Assembly: GCF_000425485.1 (NCBI RefSeq)
Contig: NZ_KE384389.1
Coordinates: 90,992 to 154,991, forward strand
Reading direction: 5' to 3'
DNA: 64,000 nt
Source: Flavobacterium tegetincola DSM 22377
GTDB lineage: Bacteria; Bacteroidota; Bacteroidia; Flavobacteriales; Flavobacteriaceae
Shown piece by piece: positions 8,089 through 17,977 of this stretch. Position 1 is the first letter of the stretch; every line of letters starts with the position of its first letter. The translations under genes were made by a program, and so were the position numbers. Below the pieces are notes generated by a model. That model was given only the letters and a program-made list of their open reading frames with translations, did no database searches and was not told the origin of the DNA.

Positions 8089-9429
8089 ATGAGCACAACG
8101 TTAATCCGCAATGCGAAGATTGTAAATGAAGGAGTTATTTTTGAAGGAGATGTATTGATTGAAGGACAAATGATTGTGGAAATTGCTTCTCAAATCAGTG
8201 CTAAATCATCGTCTACTAAAATTATTGATGCAGAAGGAAATTATCTGATTCCGGGAATAATTGATGATCAGGTGCATTTTAGAGAACCAGGTTTGACACA
8301 CAAGGGAACTATTTTTACCGAATCTCGTGCCGCTGTAGCTGGTGGAATTACGAGTTTTATTGAGCAACCCAATACCGTTCCCAATGCCGTTACGCAAGAA
8401 TTATTAGAAGATAAATACAGAATTGCTTCTGAAAAATCCTTTACCAACTATTCTTTCATGATGGGTGGAACAAATGATAATTTGGAGGAAATTATGAAAA
8501 CCAATCCTAAAAATGTAGCCGGAATTAAATTGTTTTTAGGTTCATCTACTGGAAATATGTTGGTGGACAATGAAGAGGTTTTAGAGAAAATATTTACAAG
8601 TACAAAAATGCTAATTGCCGTGCATTGTGAGGACGAAGCTACGATAAAAGCGAATTTGGCTCAATTTACAGAAGAATTTGGTGAAGATATTCCTGTTTCA
8701 GCACACCCGAAGATAAGAAGTGCCGAAGCGTGTTATATTTCTTCGTCCAAAGCGGTTGAGTTGGCTAAAAAGACGGGAGCGCGTTTACACGTATTTCATA
8801 TTTCCACAGCAAAAGAATTGGATTTGTTTACCAATAAAATTCCGTTGGAAGACAAGAAAATCACCGCTGAGGTTTGTGTACACCACCTTTGGTTTTCGGA
8901 TAAGGACTATGCGGCAAAAGGAAATTTAATTAAATGGAATCCAGCAGTTAAAACTGAAGAAGACCGAGATGCACTTTGGGCAGCTTTATTGGACGACAGA
9001 ATTGACGTAATAGCTACCGATCACGCACCACATACCTTAGAAGAAAAAAAGCAGAAGTATGCAAAAGCACCTTCTGGCGGACCACTAGTACAGCATGCTT
9101 TGCTGGCCATGTTTGAATCCTACCACAGAGGAAAAATTTCCATTGAAAAGATCATTGAAAAAATGGCGCATAATCCTGCAAAATTGTTCAAGATTGAAAA
9201 AAGAGGATTTATTAAAGAAGGTTTTTATGCCGATTTAGCAATTGTAAATCCAGGATTACCTTGGACGGTTAACAAAGATAATATAATGTATAAATGTGGG
9301 TGGTCGCCTTTTGAAGGCACTACTTTTAAATCGCGTGTAACACATACGTTTGTCAATGGACATTTAGTGTATTCAAATGCTAAAGTAAAGGACATTCACG
9401 TGGGAGAACGCTTGACTTTTAACCGCTAA
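8089..9429 (+). CDS. pyrC: Dihydroorotase (amidohydrolase family)
   Basis: A 446-residue cyclic amidohydrolase. The signature is IDDQVHFREPGLTHKG (around residues 58-73); later metal and substrate residues are GIKLFLGSSTGN (candidate carboxylated Lys), IAVHCEDE, LHVFHISTAKE and VIATDHAPHT. It would interconvert carbamoyl-aspartate and dihydroorotate in pyrimidine synthesis. The first His of the usual HxH metal motif is Gln here (DQVH). I believe this is shared by Bacteroidetes dihydroorotases, but it leaves some doubt about metal binding. The gene lies between the glycosyltransferase and a DUF4296 lipoprotein gene. Confidence 0.88.
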   Translation: MSTTLIRNAKIVNEGVIFEGDVLIEGQMIVEIASQISAKSSSTKIIDAEGNYLIPGIIDDQVHFREPGLTHKGTIFTESRAAVAGGITSFIEQPNTVPNAVTQELLEDKYRIASEKSFTNYSFMMGGTNDNLEEIMKTNPKNVAGIKLFLGSSTGNMLVDNEEVLEKIFTSTKMLIAVHCEDEATIKANLAQFTEEFGEDIPVSAHPKIRSAEACYISSSKAVELAKKTGARLHVFHISTAKELDLFTNKIPLEDKKITAEVCVHHLWFSDKDYAAKGNLIKWNPAVKTEEDRDALWAALLDDRIDVIATDHAPHTLEEKKQKYAKAPSGGPLVQHALLAMFESYHRGKISIEKIIEKMAHNPAKLFKIEKRGFIKEGFYADLAIVNPGLPWTVNKDNIMYKCGWSPFEGTTFKSRVTHTFVNGHLVYSNAKVKDIHVGERLTFNR

Positions 9430-9441
9430 ACAAATGTTGTT

Positions 9442-9909
9442 ATGAGAAAATTGCTGCTGTTTTTTTTCTGTGGAATAATGCTTGCAAGTTGCAATTCAAA
9501 TCCAGTTGAAAAACCAAAAGATGTACTTGATGAAGACCAAATGGTGGCTATTCTATATGATTTATATGTAATTAATGCTATGAAATCCAGTGGTGCGCCA
9601 TCTTTGAAGGAGAATAATATAACACCTTCAAAATACATTCTTCATAAACATAAAGTAGACAGTCTACAATTTTCGAGAAGCGATCGGTATTACGCAACGG
9701 ACATTGACGTGTATGAAAATATTTACAAAAGAGTTACTCAAAAGCTGCAAGTCAATAAAGCAGCAGCGGATTCTTTGCTAGTAAAGGAAGGTAAGCAAGA
9801 TTTGGCCACAAAAGATTCGGCTGCGCTTCCGGAGATCAGGAATACTTTAAAGAATAAGCGAACTGCAAAGAAAGCACTCTTTGTAAAAAAAGACAGTATT
9901 AAAAATTAA
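9442..9909 (+). CDS. DUF4296 domain lipoprotein
   Basis: A 155-residue protein with a lipoprotein signal peptide; the lipobox is MLASC with the lipidated Cys at residue 17. The domain starts with EDQMVAILYDLYVINAMKSS, characteristic of DUF4296 in Bacteroidetes. Function is unknown. It follows dihydroorotase by 12 bases and probably belongs to the same transcript. Its 3' end overlaps the convergent SDR gene by four bases. Confidence 0.8.
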   Translation: MRKLLLFFFCGIMLASCNSNPVEKPKDVLDEDQMVAILYDLYVINAMKSSGAPSLKENNITPSKYILHKHKVDSLQFSRSDRYYATDIDVYENIYKRVTQKLQVNKAAADSLLVKEGKQDLATKDSAALPEIRNTLKNKRTAKKALFVKKDSIKN

Positions 9910-10937
9910 TATTTTTTGGCAATTTGCTCAATAACTTGTTCCATCGGTGTAAAATGAAAGTTGAGTTCTTTTTGGATTTTATCACTAGAATAAACATCCT
10001 TTGTATGAACTGACTTGGCAATTGCTTTTGTAAATTGCCTCTTTTGAAAAAATACATTTGCGGCAATCCAATCCCAACGCCAAGCAATTTTTGTCATCCA
10101 TCGTGTAACTTCTTTTCTTGGAGGTGCCACTTTTAGTTGCTGTGCAATTAGAGTGGTAATGGTTTGATACGAAAGATTTTCAGAAACGACTATGTATCGA
10201 TCTCCATGAGCGTTGCTGTTCATAAGTTGCATCATACATTTTACTACATCTGAAACGCCAACAAATCCTGTAGTTCCCAAAGCATAATAGTGTAAACCCT
10301 TTGCTACTTTTGAAATCAGATTATAGCTACCTTCGTTCCTATTCCAACTTTTAGGAACAGGGCCAAGAATAACACCTGGATTTACAATAAGAATTTCTAG
10401 GCCTTCTTGTTGTCCGCGCCAAAGTTCCATTTCTGCACCATACTTAGAAATAGCATAATCACTGTGTGGCTTTTCTGGATTCCAGTCGGTCTCTTCGTTA
10501 ATGATTTTTCGGCTGTCTGTATTGCGTTCTTTGTAATTGTGTTCGGGCAAATCGCCTAAAGCTGCGATGGAACTTACAAAGCAGATTTTCTTGATGTTTT
10601 TTGCTAAGCAAAAGTTGACAATATTTGCTGTTCCTTCGATATTGGTTTTTCGTAATAACTCTTCGTCGCGTGGGTCAAAAGAAATTTTTGCTGCGCAATG
10701 ATAAACATAATCAATGTTTTCAAATGCTATTTCTAAAGCTGGAATATCCGTAATGTCACCAAGAGTCCAAATTATTTTTGCAAATAATGCCTCTTTACCA
10801 TACATTTTAAAAAGCGCTTTCGTCTTTTCAATTGCACTTTTTTCTCTGTAAAGTGCCTTAATTGATAAACCGCTTTCTGTAAGATGCAATGCCAAATGTG
10901 CACCCAATAATCCTGTAGCTCCTGTAACTAAAATCAT
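9906..10937 (-). CDS. NAD(P)-dependent epimerase/dehydratase (extended SDR)
   Basis: A 343-residue Rossmann-fold protein beginning MILVTGATGLLGAHLALHL, with the GxxGxxG nucleotide-binding motif of extended SDRs. The catalytic pair lies in YAISKYGAE (YxxxK), preceded by CFVSSIAALG with the Ser. YVYHCAAKISFDP and VNPGVILGP are typical of the dihydroflavonol-reductase-like subgroup. The substrate cannot be inferred. It converges on the DUF4296 gene with a four-base overlap and has no same-strand partner nearby. Confidence 0.85.
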   Translation of the reverse strand: MILVTGATGLLGAHLALHLTESGLSIKALYREKSAIEKTKALFKMYGKEALFAKIIWTLGDITDIPALEIAFENIDYVYHCAAKISFDPRDEELLRKTNIEGTANIVNFCLAKNIKKICFVSSIAALGDLPEHNYKERNTDSRKIINEETDWNPEKPHSDYAISKYGAEMELWRGQQEGLEILIVNPGVILGPVPKSWNRNEGSYNLISKVAKGLHYYALGTTGFVGVSDVVKCMMQLMNSNAHGDRYIVVSENLSYQTITTLIAQQLKVAPPRKEVTRWMTKIAWRWDWIAANVFFQKRQFTKAIAKSVHTKDVYSSDKIQKELNFHFTPMEQVIEQIAKKY

Positions 10938-11089
10938 AGTAACAAAGATACGTACTTAATCAGATTATTGAATAAGAAGCAGGTGCGAAAGTTTTATTAC
11001 GTTCAATTTTAAATTGAAATACCACTGCTTATCATCACAGCATCTTAAATGAAAATTGCACTTTAAACAAAAACACTTCCGTTTTACCT

Positions 11090-11123
11090 CATAAAAAAAA
11101 GCACCCGTTGAACTGAGTGCTTT
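11090..11123 (-). terminator. Intrinsic terminator of the Nfu gene
   Basis: On the minus strand AAAGCAC (11123-11117) pairs with GTGCTTT (11104-11098) across a 12-base loop, followed by a T-run. It lies about 23 bases after the stop of the Nfu gene. Confidence 0.75.
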
Positions 11124-11145
11124 AGTGTAATCTAATTTTGTGAGC

Positions 11146-12045
11146 TTAACCGTTAATGGCTTCCACTTTGATTTCTTCGTCTTTCAACATGTCTTTTAAC
11201 ATGTTTTCAATACCGCTTTTTAATGTAAATGTGGAGGATGGACAGCCATTACAAGCGCCTTGAAGCACTACTTTTACGCGTTTTTCGATAGGATCGTACG
11301 AATCAAATAGAATGTTTCCACCATCTGCCGCTACGGCTGGTTTTACATATTCTTCTAAAATATTAATGATTTTTTGAGAGGTAGTATCCAAATTATCAAA
11401 ATCATCCAGTTTTTGTTTCTCCACTTTTGGATGGCTAACAATTTTGCTTTCGTCTACAGCCGTTCCACCGTTTTCAATAAATTCTTTAATGAAAGTGCGG
11501 AGTTCCAATTGGATTTCAGACCATTCACTCACATCATATTTCGTTACCGACACATAATTTTCATCAATGAAAATTTCTTTTACAAAAGGAAATTTGAACA
11601 ATTCTTTGGCTAATGGTGATGCCGCTGTATCGTCGATATTTTTGAATTCTAAAGCTGTTTTAGTCAATCCTCTGCTTACTACAAATTTTAAAACGCTTGG
11701 ATTTGGCGTCGTTTCACCATAAACTGTAGCGGGCATTTTTTGAGAAGCTTGTTCAGGAGCGTTCAATACGATGCCGCCAGTATTCACAAAATCATTGATT
11801 TGTTCTGCAACAGCATCTTTAACATCATCCCACTCCACTATGTTGTAACGTTCAATAGCAATAAAATTTCCTGAAATATATACTGCTTTGACAAAAGGGA
11901 GGTGAAATAATTTCTGGGCCAACGGAGAAGCAGTTGCGTCATCAATGTTTTTAAACTCGTAGCTTACATGATTGGCGATAAAATCCGGGAATTCAAATTT
12001 TAAGATAACAGGATTCTGCGTTTCTCTTATTATAACATTTATCAT
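11146..12045 (-). CDS. NifU family Fe-S scaffold/carrier with duplicated N-terminal domain
   Basis: This 299-residue protein has two tandem Nfu N-terminal domains (about residues 3-95 and 110-198) and a C-terminal NifU domain with GACNGCPSSTFTLKSGIE, whose CxxC binds the shared 4Fe-4S cluster. The duplicated domains align clearly: NPVILKFEFP / NPSVLKFVVS, EFKNIDDATASPLAQKLF / EFKNIDDTAASPLAKELF, PFVKAVYISGNF / PFVKEIFIDENY. Nfu proteins carry Fe-S clusters to apo-enzymes in the cytosol. It is monocistronic with its own terminator. The small Nfu at 3913 lacks these N-terminal domains. Confidence 0.9.
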   Translation of the reverse strand: MINVIIRETQNPVILKFEFPDFIANHVSYEFKNIDDATASPLAQKLFHLPFVKAVYISGNFIAIERYNIVEWDDVKDAVAEQINDFVNTGGIVLNAPEQASQKMPATVYGETTPNPSVLKFVVSRGLTKTALEFKNIDDTAASPLAKELFKFPFVKEIFIDENYVSVTKYDVSEWSEIQLELRTFIKEFIENGGTAVDESKIVSHPKVEKQKLDDFDNLDTTSQKIINILEEYVKPAVAADGGNILFDSYDPIEKRVKVVLQGACNGCPSSTFTLKSGIENMLKDMLKDEEIKVEAING

Positions 12046-12176
12046 GATATTTGTATTTTTTGCGAATTTAACAAAGTTATCTTACACGAAATATTATATT
12101 TGGATTTTAATACTTTAATTAACATATTTTTAAACGTATTGAGTATTTTTTGTTCTCCTTCTAAATTTTGACTTTT

Positions 12177-15100
12177 ATGAAAAGAATTCTACTTCTATTT
12201 TTATTATTAATTTCTTCCTATGTAAGCTTCTCGCAAGCTGACATAACGGTGACCAATACCGATGGATTTACTGTTTTTATTCCAGGTGTAGCTAGGGTCT
12301 ACACGGTAACAGTAACCAATAATGGTCCAATGGCTGCCGAAAATTTAGTGGTTCAAGGTACTTTAACTGCAGGTATTGATTTGGCAAATGTTACCTGGTC
12401 TGGAAACAACAGCACGTCGGGAACTGGAATTTTAAATGCAACAATTGCTACGATGGCGGTCGGATCCACTGTAATCTATACCGTAAACGTTCCTGTCCCA
12501 TCCAATTTTAGTCAGACTACAAATTTAGTACACCAAGTTTCCACAAGTAGTACGACAACGGATCCAGATCCGAGTTGTATTGCCTGTACAGATACTGATA
12601 CGCCAACTCCGTTTGCAGACTTGGTAACAGTTAAAACAAACAATCAAACCCAATATTTAGTTGGAGAAACAACCGTATACGTAATCACGGTTAACAATAT
12701 TGGACCAAGTGATGCTGTTAATGTAAATGTAAGTGATGCCATCCCAGTGGGATTGAACCCTTCTCAAATGTCATGGACAAGTAGTACGGGTGCGTCGGGA
12801 ACAGGAGCTTTAAATCAGACCGTTCCTGCTTTGCCTGTTGGTGAAACGTTGACGTATAATGTGTCTATTGCAGTTCCTACTAATTATTCAGGAAATTTAA
12901 TAAATCAAGTTATTGTAAGCAGTGGTACAACAGATCCAGAGATCAATTGTCCTGCTTGTATTGATGTGGATACGCCGCTACCGGATTTTGTAACAATTGA
13001 TAGTAGTACGTATACTACACAACAACTTATTAAAGACGTATTGATTAATGAACCTTGCGTTCAATTGTCAAATTTCACCTCGTCTGCAACTACAAATGCA
13101 GCAGCTGCAGCAGGTTTTGGAGCCTTTAAACGAAATAACTCTAACTTTCCATTTAAGGAAGGAATTATAATCCGTTCTGGGAATGCAAGTTTTACCGAAG
13201 GTAAATATACCGGAGCTTCAACCGGTAGCACTGGATCTAATCAATCTGATCCAGATCTTGATGTAATCAACGGTAACTCATCTTCAAGAGATCGGTCTTT
13301 TGTAAAATTCAATTTTGTGCCAACTGTTCAAAATTTCAGTTTTAATTTCTTATTTGCTTCAAATGAATATGGTACCTTCCAATGTAGTTTTGGAGATACT
13401 TTTGCCTTCATATTAACAAATTTAAGTACCGGAGTTTCTAGCAACTTAGCAATTGTGCCAGGTTCGGTTAACGCTGCAAATCCAAATGGAACAAGAGTTT
13501 CTGTAGTTACGATCCGTGATGCGGCTAATAATGGGGGCTGTAGTAGTGTGAATCCTCTATTCTTTGAACGTTTCAACGCGACTGGAACGGGTCCTAATGC
13601 TGGACCTGCGAGTTCTGCTATAAATATGAGAGGCCAAACGGTTTCCATGACCGCTTCAGCAGATGTTATACCAGGAACAGAATACAGTATTAAATTGGTG
13701 ATAGCGGATCACAATGATACAGCTTTTGATAGCGCAGTTTTTTTAGAAGCAGGAAGTTTTGTAATCGGTGGCCCAAGGATTACGGGAACTGGAATATTTA
13801 CTTCTGGAACCGAATTTACAGGTGATGAAGCATTTTGTGAAGGAGCACCACAAATGATTCAAGCTGGTACAGGACCCGTAGCGGGTGTAACCTATTCTTG
13901 GTTTAAAGATGGCGTTCTAATTGCAGGAGCAACCAGTTATAATTTGGAAGTTACTGAAGCTGGAACGTACACAGTTATTTTTTCTTACGGAAATGGATGT
14001 CAACAAAGCGATGATGTAATTATTGAATTCAAACCTACTGATTTTCCTTTAATGGAAGACGCGGATGACTTGTATGTTTGTAACTCTGCAACTCCAACTT
14101 TTAATTTGACTTTAAATGCGCCAATAGTTATGGCTGCATATGATGTAAATGATTTTGACACATATTACTATACTAGTTTGGCTGCTGCGCAAGATCCCGT
14201 TGGTGTTGCAATTCCATCAAGTCAGGTAGCTGCTTATCCCGGTATAGATGGACAACAAATCTGGATGAAAATGGTCAATATTTTCTCAGGTGGAAATTGT
14301 GATCCAATCAAAACATTTAAATTATTTTTAACGGCAGCGCCATCAGGTGCGTTCTCTTATGCAGATGATGATGGTGAGCCCGGTTTTTGTATAAACTCAA
14401 ATAATAATTTACTGCCGACTTTGCTTGACTTAAGTGCAGGAGGTTCCTATTCTGCTGAACCAGCTGGATTAACTATTGATCCTGATACTGGAGCACTAGA
14501 CTTAACTACAAGTTCTGCTGGAACCTATTTAGTTTCTTACATTTTTAATGCCTCAGGATGTGATCCATTTACGGCTACAACAACAGTAATAGTAGACGAT
14601 TGCTTGGCAACGGTTGCTTCTAACTCCGGAAATGTGTGTCAAGGAACGCTTACATTTGGCTTATCTGCAACACCTGCAGGAGCAGGTGCTACATACGAAT
14701 GGAAAGACTACAATGGAGTGGTTATTTCATCAGAGCAATTCCCTATGAACGTGCCCGTTCCAGGAGCTGCGGGATCTTATATTTATAGTGTAGTTGCATC
14801 ATTAAATGGGTCGAGTTCTGACGTTTCCACTACTACTATAGTTGTACATCCGACACCTACAGCAAATTTTGTGTCGGTTTCCTCTACAATTTGTACTAAT
14901 TCTTCCCTTACTATAATTTTCAGTGGAACTCCTGGAGCGATCATTAGCTTTACAGATGGTGCCACTACGTATCAAGTTACTATTGACGGAAGTGGAAGTG
15001 GCCAATATTTAACGTCAGTTTTAGCTACTGATACTACATTTACTTTGGTAAGTGTAATAGGGACAACCGTACCGGCTTGTTCAGCAAATCTAACTGGATC

Positions 15101-17972
15101 GATATTAATTTCGGTAGGATTGCCAACTGCAACAATAGTCGGATTTACGGAAGCAGTAATTTGTTCAGGAACAGAAACTGGTTTAGCGATTCAAGGAACA
15201 CCTGGATCAACAGTAACGTATACAAAAGATGGTGTAGTGCAACCAACGGTACTTATAGGTGCAGCTGGTACAGCTACGATTCTAACAGGAGTACAAACAG
15301 TTACTGCAACAACTACATTTACATATGAGTTGACAAATGTAGTAAGCAACAGTACGCCTCCATGTTCAGATGCAATTACAGGACAAACAGCAAATCTAAC
15401 GGTTAATGCTTTGCCAACGGCAACATTTACGGCAACAACAGCATCAGTTTGCGAAGGAACAGCGGCGATTTTGAATTTCATAGGAACGCCAAATGCAGCG
15501 GTAACCTATAGCAATGGAACCACTGAATTTACAGTAGTATTAAATGCAACAGGAACTGCAACAGTAACAACAGATTTTCTTTCTGTAGATACGACCTTTA
15601 CTTTAATTAAAATTGAAGTAACCAATACAGTTCTTTGTTCAAACACTCTATCTGGAACAGTTCCTATTACAATTGACAAAAATCCAGCAATCACAGTACA
15701 ACCGATTGGAGTTACAAAATGTGTTGGAGAATCCGTAACATTTACGGTAGCGGCAACAGGAGCTAATTTAACGTATCAGTGGTTTTTTAATGGAGTTTCA
15801 ATAGCAGGAGCAACAAATGCTTCATATACAATTGCAACTTTAGCTACAGCAAATGATGGGGATTATACCGTTGAAGTATCAGGAACTTGTGGAACAAAAG
15901 TTGTTTCTGATCCAGCAGTTTTAGTTATGACAGAAGAAACAATAATCACTGTTCCACCCGTGGTTTCTCAAACAGTATGTGAAGGAGATTTAGTTACCAT
16001 CAGTGTTACTGCAACAGGAACTAACTTGACATACCAATGGTTTAAAGGAGCTACAGCAGTTGCAGGAGCAACAAGTTCAACTTTAACCATTGCAACTGCA
16101 ACACCAGCAAATGCAGGAATTTACACTTGTGTAATTACAAATCCATGTCAAGTAGTAACAACTACCACATCAGAATTGATTGTAAATACTTTACCAGCAA
16201 TTGTTACCCAACCTGTAGGAAGTACTATTTGTGAAGGAACGGGAATCAATTTAAGTGTTACAACTACAGGAACAGGATTAACGTACCAGTGGTTTTTAAA
16301 CGGAATAGCGATTCCAGCAGCAACAACGTCAACGTATGCAGATGCATCAGTGAGTTTAGCTGAAGCAGGAAACTATACCGTAGTAGTGAGCGGTTCTTGT
16401 AACCCAGCAGTTACTTCATCGGCAGCTGCCATAGTAGTGAACCAACCGGCAACAATAACGATACAGCCCGTTCCTAATACGACAGTTTGTTCAGGAACGC
16501 CAGTAATGTTAAGTATCGTTACTAATGGTGGAACAGGAGTAACATACCAATGGTTTCAAGGAGCAACAGCAATCCCTGGAGCAACGGCATCGACTTATAC
16601 GATTGGGTCATCAATAGTAGCAGATTCAGGAAACTATACGTGTCAAGTAACAGTAGCTTCTTGTGGAACAATTACTTCAGAGGTTGCTGTAGTAGTTGTA
16701 AACCAAGCGCCAGCAATTACAAATCAACCACAGGATAAAGAAATTTGTGTAGGACAAACAGCTACTTTTAATGTAGTGGCAACAGGAACTAATTTGACCT
16801 ACCAATGGTTCAAAGGAACCACAGCAATTGCAGGAGCAACGGCAAGTACCTACAGTATTGCAAACGCAACGGAAGCAGACAGCGGTGATTTTTATTGCGT
16901 CATTACAAGTGCATCTTGTCCAGATATTCAAACTACAACAGTAACCTTATTAGTTAAACCGCTACCTTTTGCAACCATCGCAGCTGGAAATCCATCCACT
17001 ATTTGTGCAGGAGAAAGTACACAAGTTCTTTTTACAGGAACAGCTGGAGCAGTAGTAATTTATACTATAAACGGTGGAAGTCAAGAAACCATTACATTAA
17101 ATGGAGCAGGAAATACGATTTTGCCTACTGGAATTTTAAATAAAACAACGGTTTACACATTAGTGAGTGTAACTTATACAGGAGCAGACGCATGTTCACA
17201 AGCGTTAGTAGGTTCAGTAACCATCAATGTAAATCCATTACCAAAAGTAGCGTTGGAAGACGGTAAAATTTGTGTAGATCTAATAACATTGGCAACAACA
17301 AGAAACTACTTGTTAAACACAGGATTAAACGAAGCAGAATTCACCTTTGAATGGTCTGATGTTAGCGGAATCATACCTTTGGCAACAAACAGTTTCTACG
17401 ATGTAAGTGTAGCAGGTCAATACAGTGTAACTATTACAAATATCATCACAGGATGTCAAGCTACAGCCTTTGCCACCGTGGGTGAATCCTCCCCTCCAAC
17501 AGATTTTGATTATACGGTAAGTGGTTTCTTTGCAAATAATCCAACAGTGGTTATTACCGCATCACCAGCAGGAAATTACGAGTATCAATTGGATTTCGGT
17601 CCTTTCCAAGAAAGTAACATTTTTGACAACATTTCAGCAGGAACGCATACAATTACAGTTCGTGATCCAGAAGCTTGTGATGTCTTGACCAAACAAGTAC
17701 TGATTGTAGATTACCCACGTTACTTTACACCAAATGGCGATGGAATAAATGATACATGGAATATTCCGTCAATAAATGGTATTTCTTTCACAAAAATTTA
17801 TATATTTGACCGATTCGGAAAATTAGTTAAAGAGATGACTGCGTCAGGATCAGGGTGGGACGGAACCTATAACGGTCAACAACTTCCTGCTACAGATTAT
17901 TGGTTTACATTAAATTACCAAGAAGATACTATAAATAAAGAGTTTAGAGCACATTTTTCATTAAAACGTTAA
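12177..17972 (+). CDS. Giant T9SS type B sorting-domain surface protein with DUF11 and Ig-like repeats
   Basis: A 1931-residue secreted protein. In order: signal peptide ending near SFSQA; two DUF11-like adhesion repeats (about 20-255); a choice-of-anchor-L-like domain (about 280-533, with FNFLFASNEYGTFQ); an Ig/PKD-like unit; several Cys-bearing repeats; at least five tandem Ig-like repeats at about 1170-1600, each with YQWF and AGAT motifs; and a type B C-terminal sorting domain (about 1846-1931) with RYFTPNGDGINDTW and IYIFDRFGKLV. Type B domains direct export through the type IX secretion system and surface anchoring. I use the ATG at 12177. The PorP/SprF gene follows by five bases, the usual partner of such proteins. 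Confidence 0.92.
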   Translation: MKRILLLFLLLISSYVSFSQADITVTNTDGFTVFIPGVARVYTVTVTNNGPMAAENLVVQGTLTAGIDLANVTWSGNNSTSGTGILNATIATMAVGSTVIYTVNVPVPSNFSQTTNLVHQVSTSSTTTDPDPSCIACTDTDTPTPFADLVTVKTNNQTQYLVGETTVYVITVNNIGPSDAVNVNVSDAIPVGLNPSQMSWTSSTGASGTGALNQTVPALPVGETLTYNVSIAVPTNYSGNLINQVIVSSGTTDPEINCPACIDVDTPLPDFVTIDSSTYTTQQLIKDVLINEPCVQLSNFTSSATTNAAAAAGFGAFKRNNSNFPFKEGIIIRSGNASFTEGKYTGASTGSTGSNQSDPDLDVINGNSSSRDRSFVKFNFVPTVQNFSFNFLFASNEYGTFQCSFGDTFAFILTNLSTGVSSNLAIVPGSVNAANPNGTRVSVVTIRDAANNGGCSSVNPLFFERFNATGTGPNAGPASSAINMRGQTVSMTASADVIPGTEYSIKLVIADHNDTAFDSAVFLEAGSFVIGGPRITGTGIFTSGTEFTGDEAFCEGAPQMIQAGTGPVAGVTYSWFKDGVLIAGATSYNLEVTEAGTYTVIFSYGNGCQQSDDVIIEFKPTDFPLMEDADDLYVCNSATPTFNLTLNAPIVMAAYDVNDFDTYYYTSLAAAQDPVGVAIPSSQVAAYPGIDGQQIWMKMVNIFSGGNCDPIKTFKLFLTAAPSGAFSYADDDGEPGFCINSNNNLLPTLLDLSAGGSYSAEPAGLTIDPDTGALDLTTSSAGTYLVSYIFNASGCDPFTATTTVIVDDCLATVASNSGNVCQGTLTFGLSATPAGAGATYEWKDYNGVVISSEQFPMNVPVPGAAGSYIYSVVASLNGSSSDVSTTTIVVHPTPTANFVSVSSTICTNSSLTIIFSGTPGAIISFTDGATTYQVTIDGSGSGQYLTSVLATDTTFTLVSVIGTTVPACSANLTGSILISVGLPTATIVGFTEAVICSGTETGLAIQGTPGSTVTYTKDGVVQPTVLIGAAGTATILTGVQTVTATTTFTYELTNVVSNSTPPCSDAITGQTANLTVNALPTATFTATTASVCEGTAAILNFIGTPNAAVTYSNGTTEFTVVLNATGTATVTTDFLSVDTTFTLIKIEVTNTVLCSNTLSGTVPITIDKNPAITVQPIGVTKCVGESVTFTVAATGANLTYQWFFNGVSIAGATNASYTIATLATANDGDYTVEVSGTCGTKVVSDPAVLVMTEETIITVPPVVSQTVCEGDLVTISVTATGTNLTYQWFKGATAVAGATSSTLTIATATPANAGIYTCVITNPCQVVTTTTSELIVNTLPAIVTQPVGSTICEGTGINLSVTTTGTGLTYQWFLNGIAIPAATTSTYADASVSLAEAGNYTVVVSGSCNPAVTSSAAAIVVNQPATITIQPVPNTTVCSGTPVMLSIVTNGGTGVTYQWFQGATAIPGATASTYTIGSSIVADSGNYTCQVTVASCGTITSEVAVVVVNQAPAITNQPQDKEICVGQTATFNVVATGTNLTYQWFKGTTAIAGATASTYSIANATEADSGDFYCVITSASCPDIQTTTVTLLVKPLPFATIAAGNPSTICAGESTQVLFTGTAGAVVIYTINGGSQETITLNGAGNTILPTGILNKTTVYTLVSVTYTGADACSQALVGSVTINVNPLPKVALEDGKICVDLITLATTRNYLLNTGLNEAEFTFEWSDVSGIIPLATNSFYDVSVAGQYSVTITNIITGCQATAFATVGESSPPTDFDYTVSGFFANNPTVVITASPAGNYEYQLDFGPFQESNIFDNISAGTHTITVRDPEACDVLTKQVLIVDYPRYFTPNGDGINDTWNIPSINGISFTKIYIFDRFGKLVKEMTASGSGWDGTYNGQQLPATDYWFTLNYQEDTINKEFRAHFSLKR
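15700..16960 (+). repeat. In-gene tandem repeats encoding Ig-like domains
   Basis: Five units of about 240-260 bp recur inside the surface-protein gene. Each contains a conserved stretch around TACCAATGGTTT followed by GCAGGAGCAAC. The nucleotide similarity between units is high enough to suggest recent duplication or recombination among them. Confidence 0.7.
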
Positions 17973-17977
17973 CCCCA

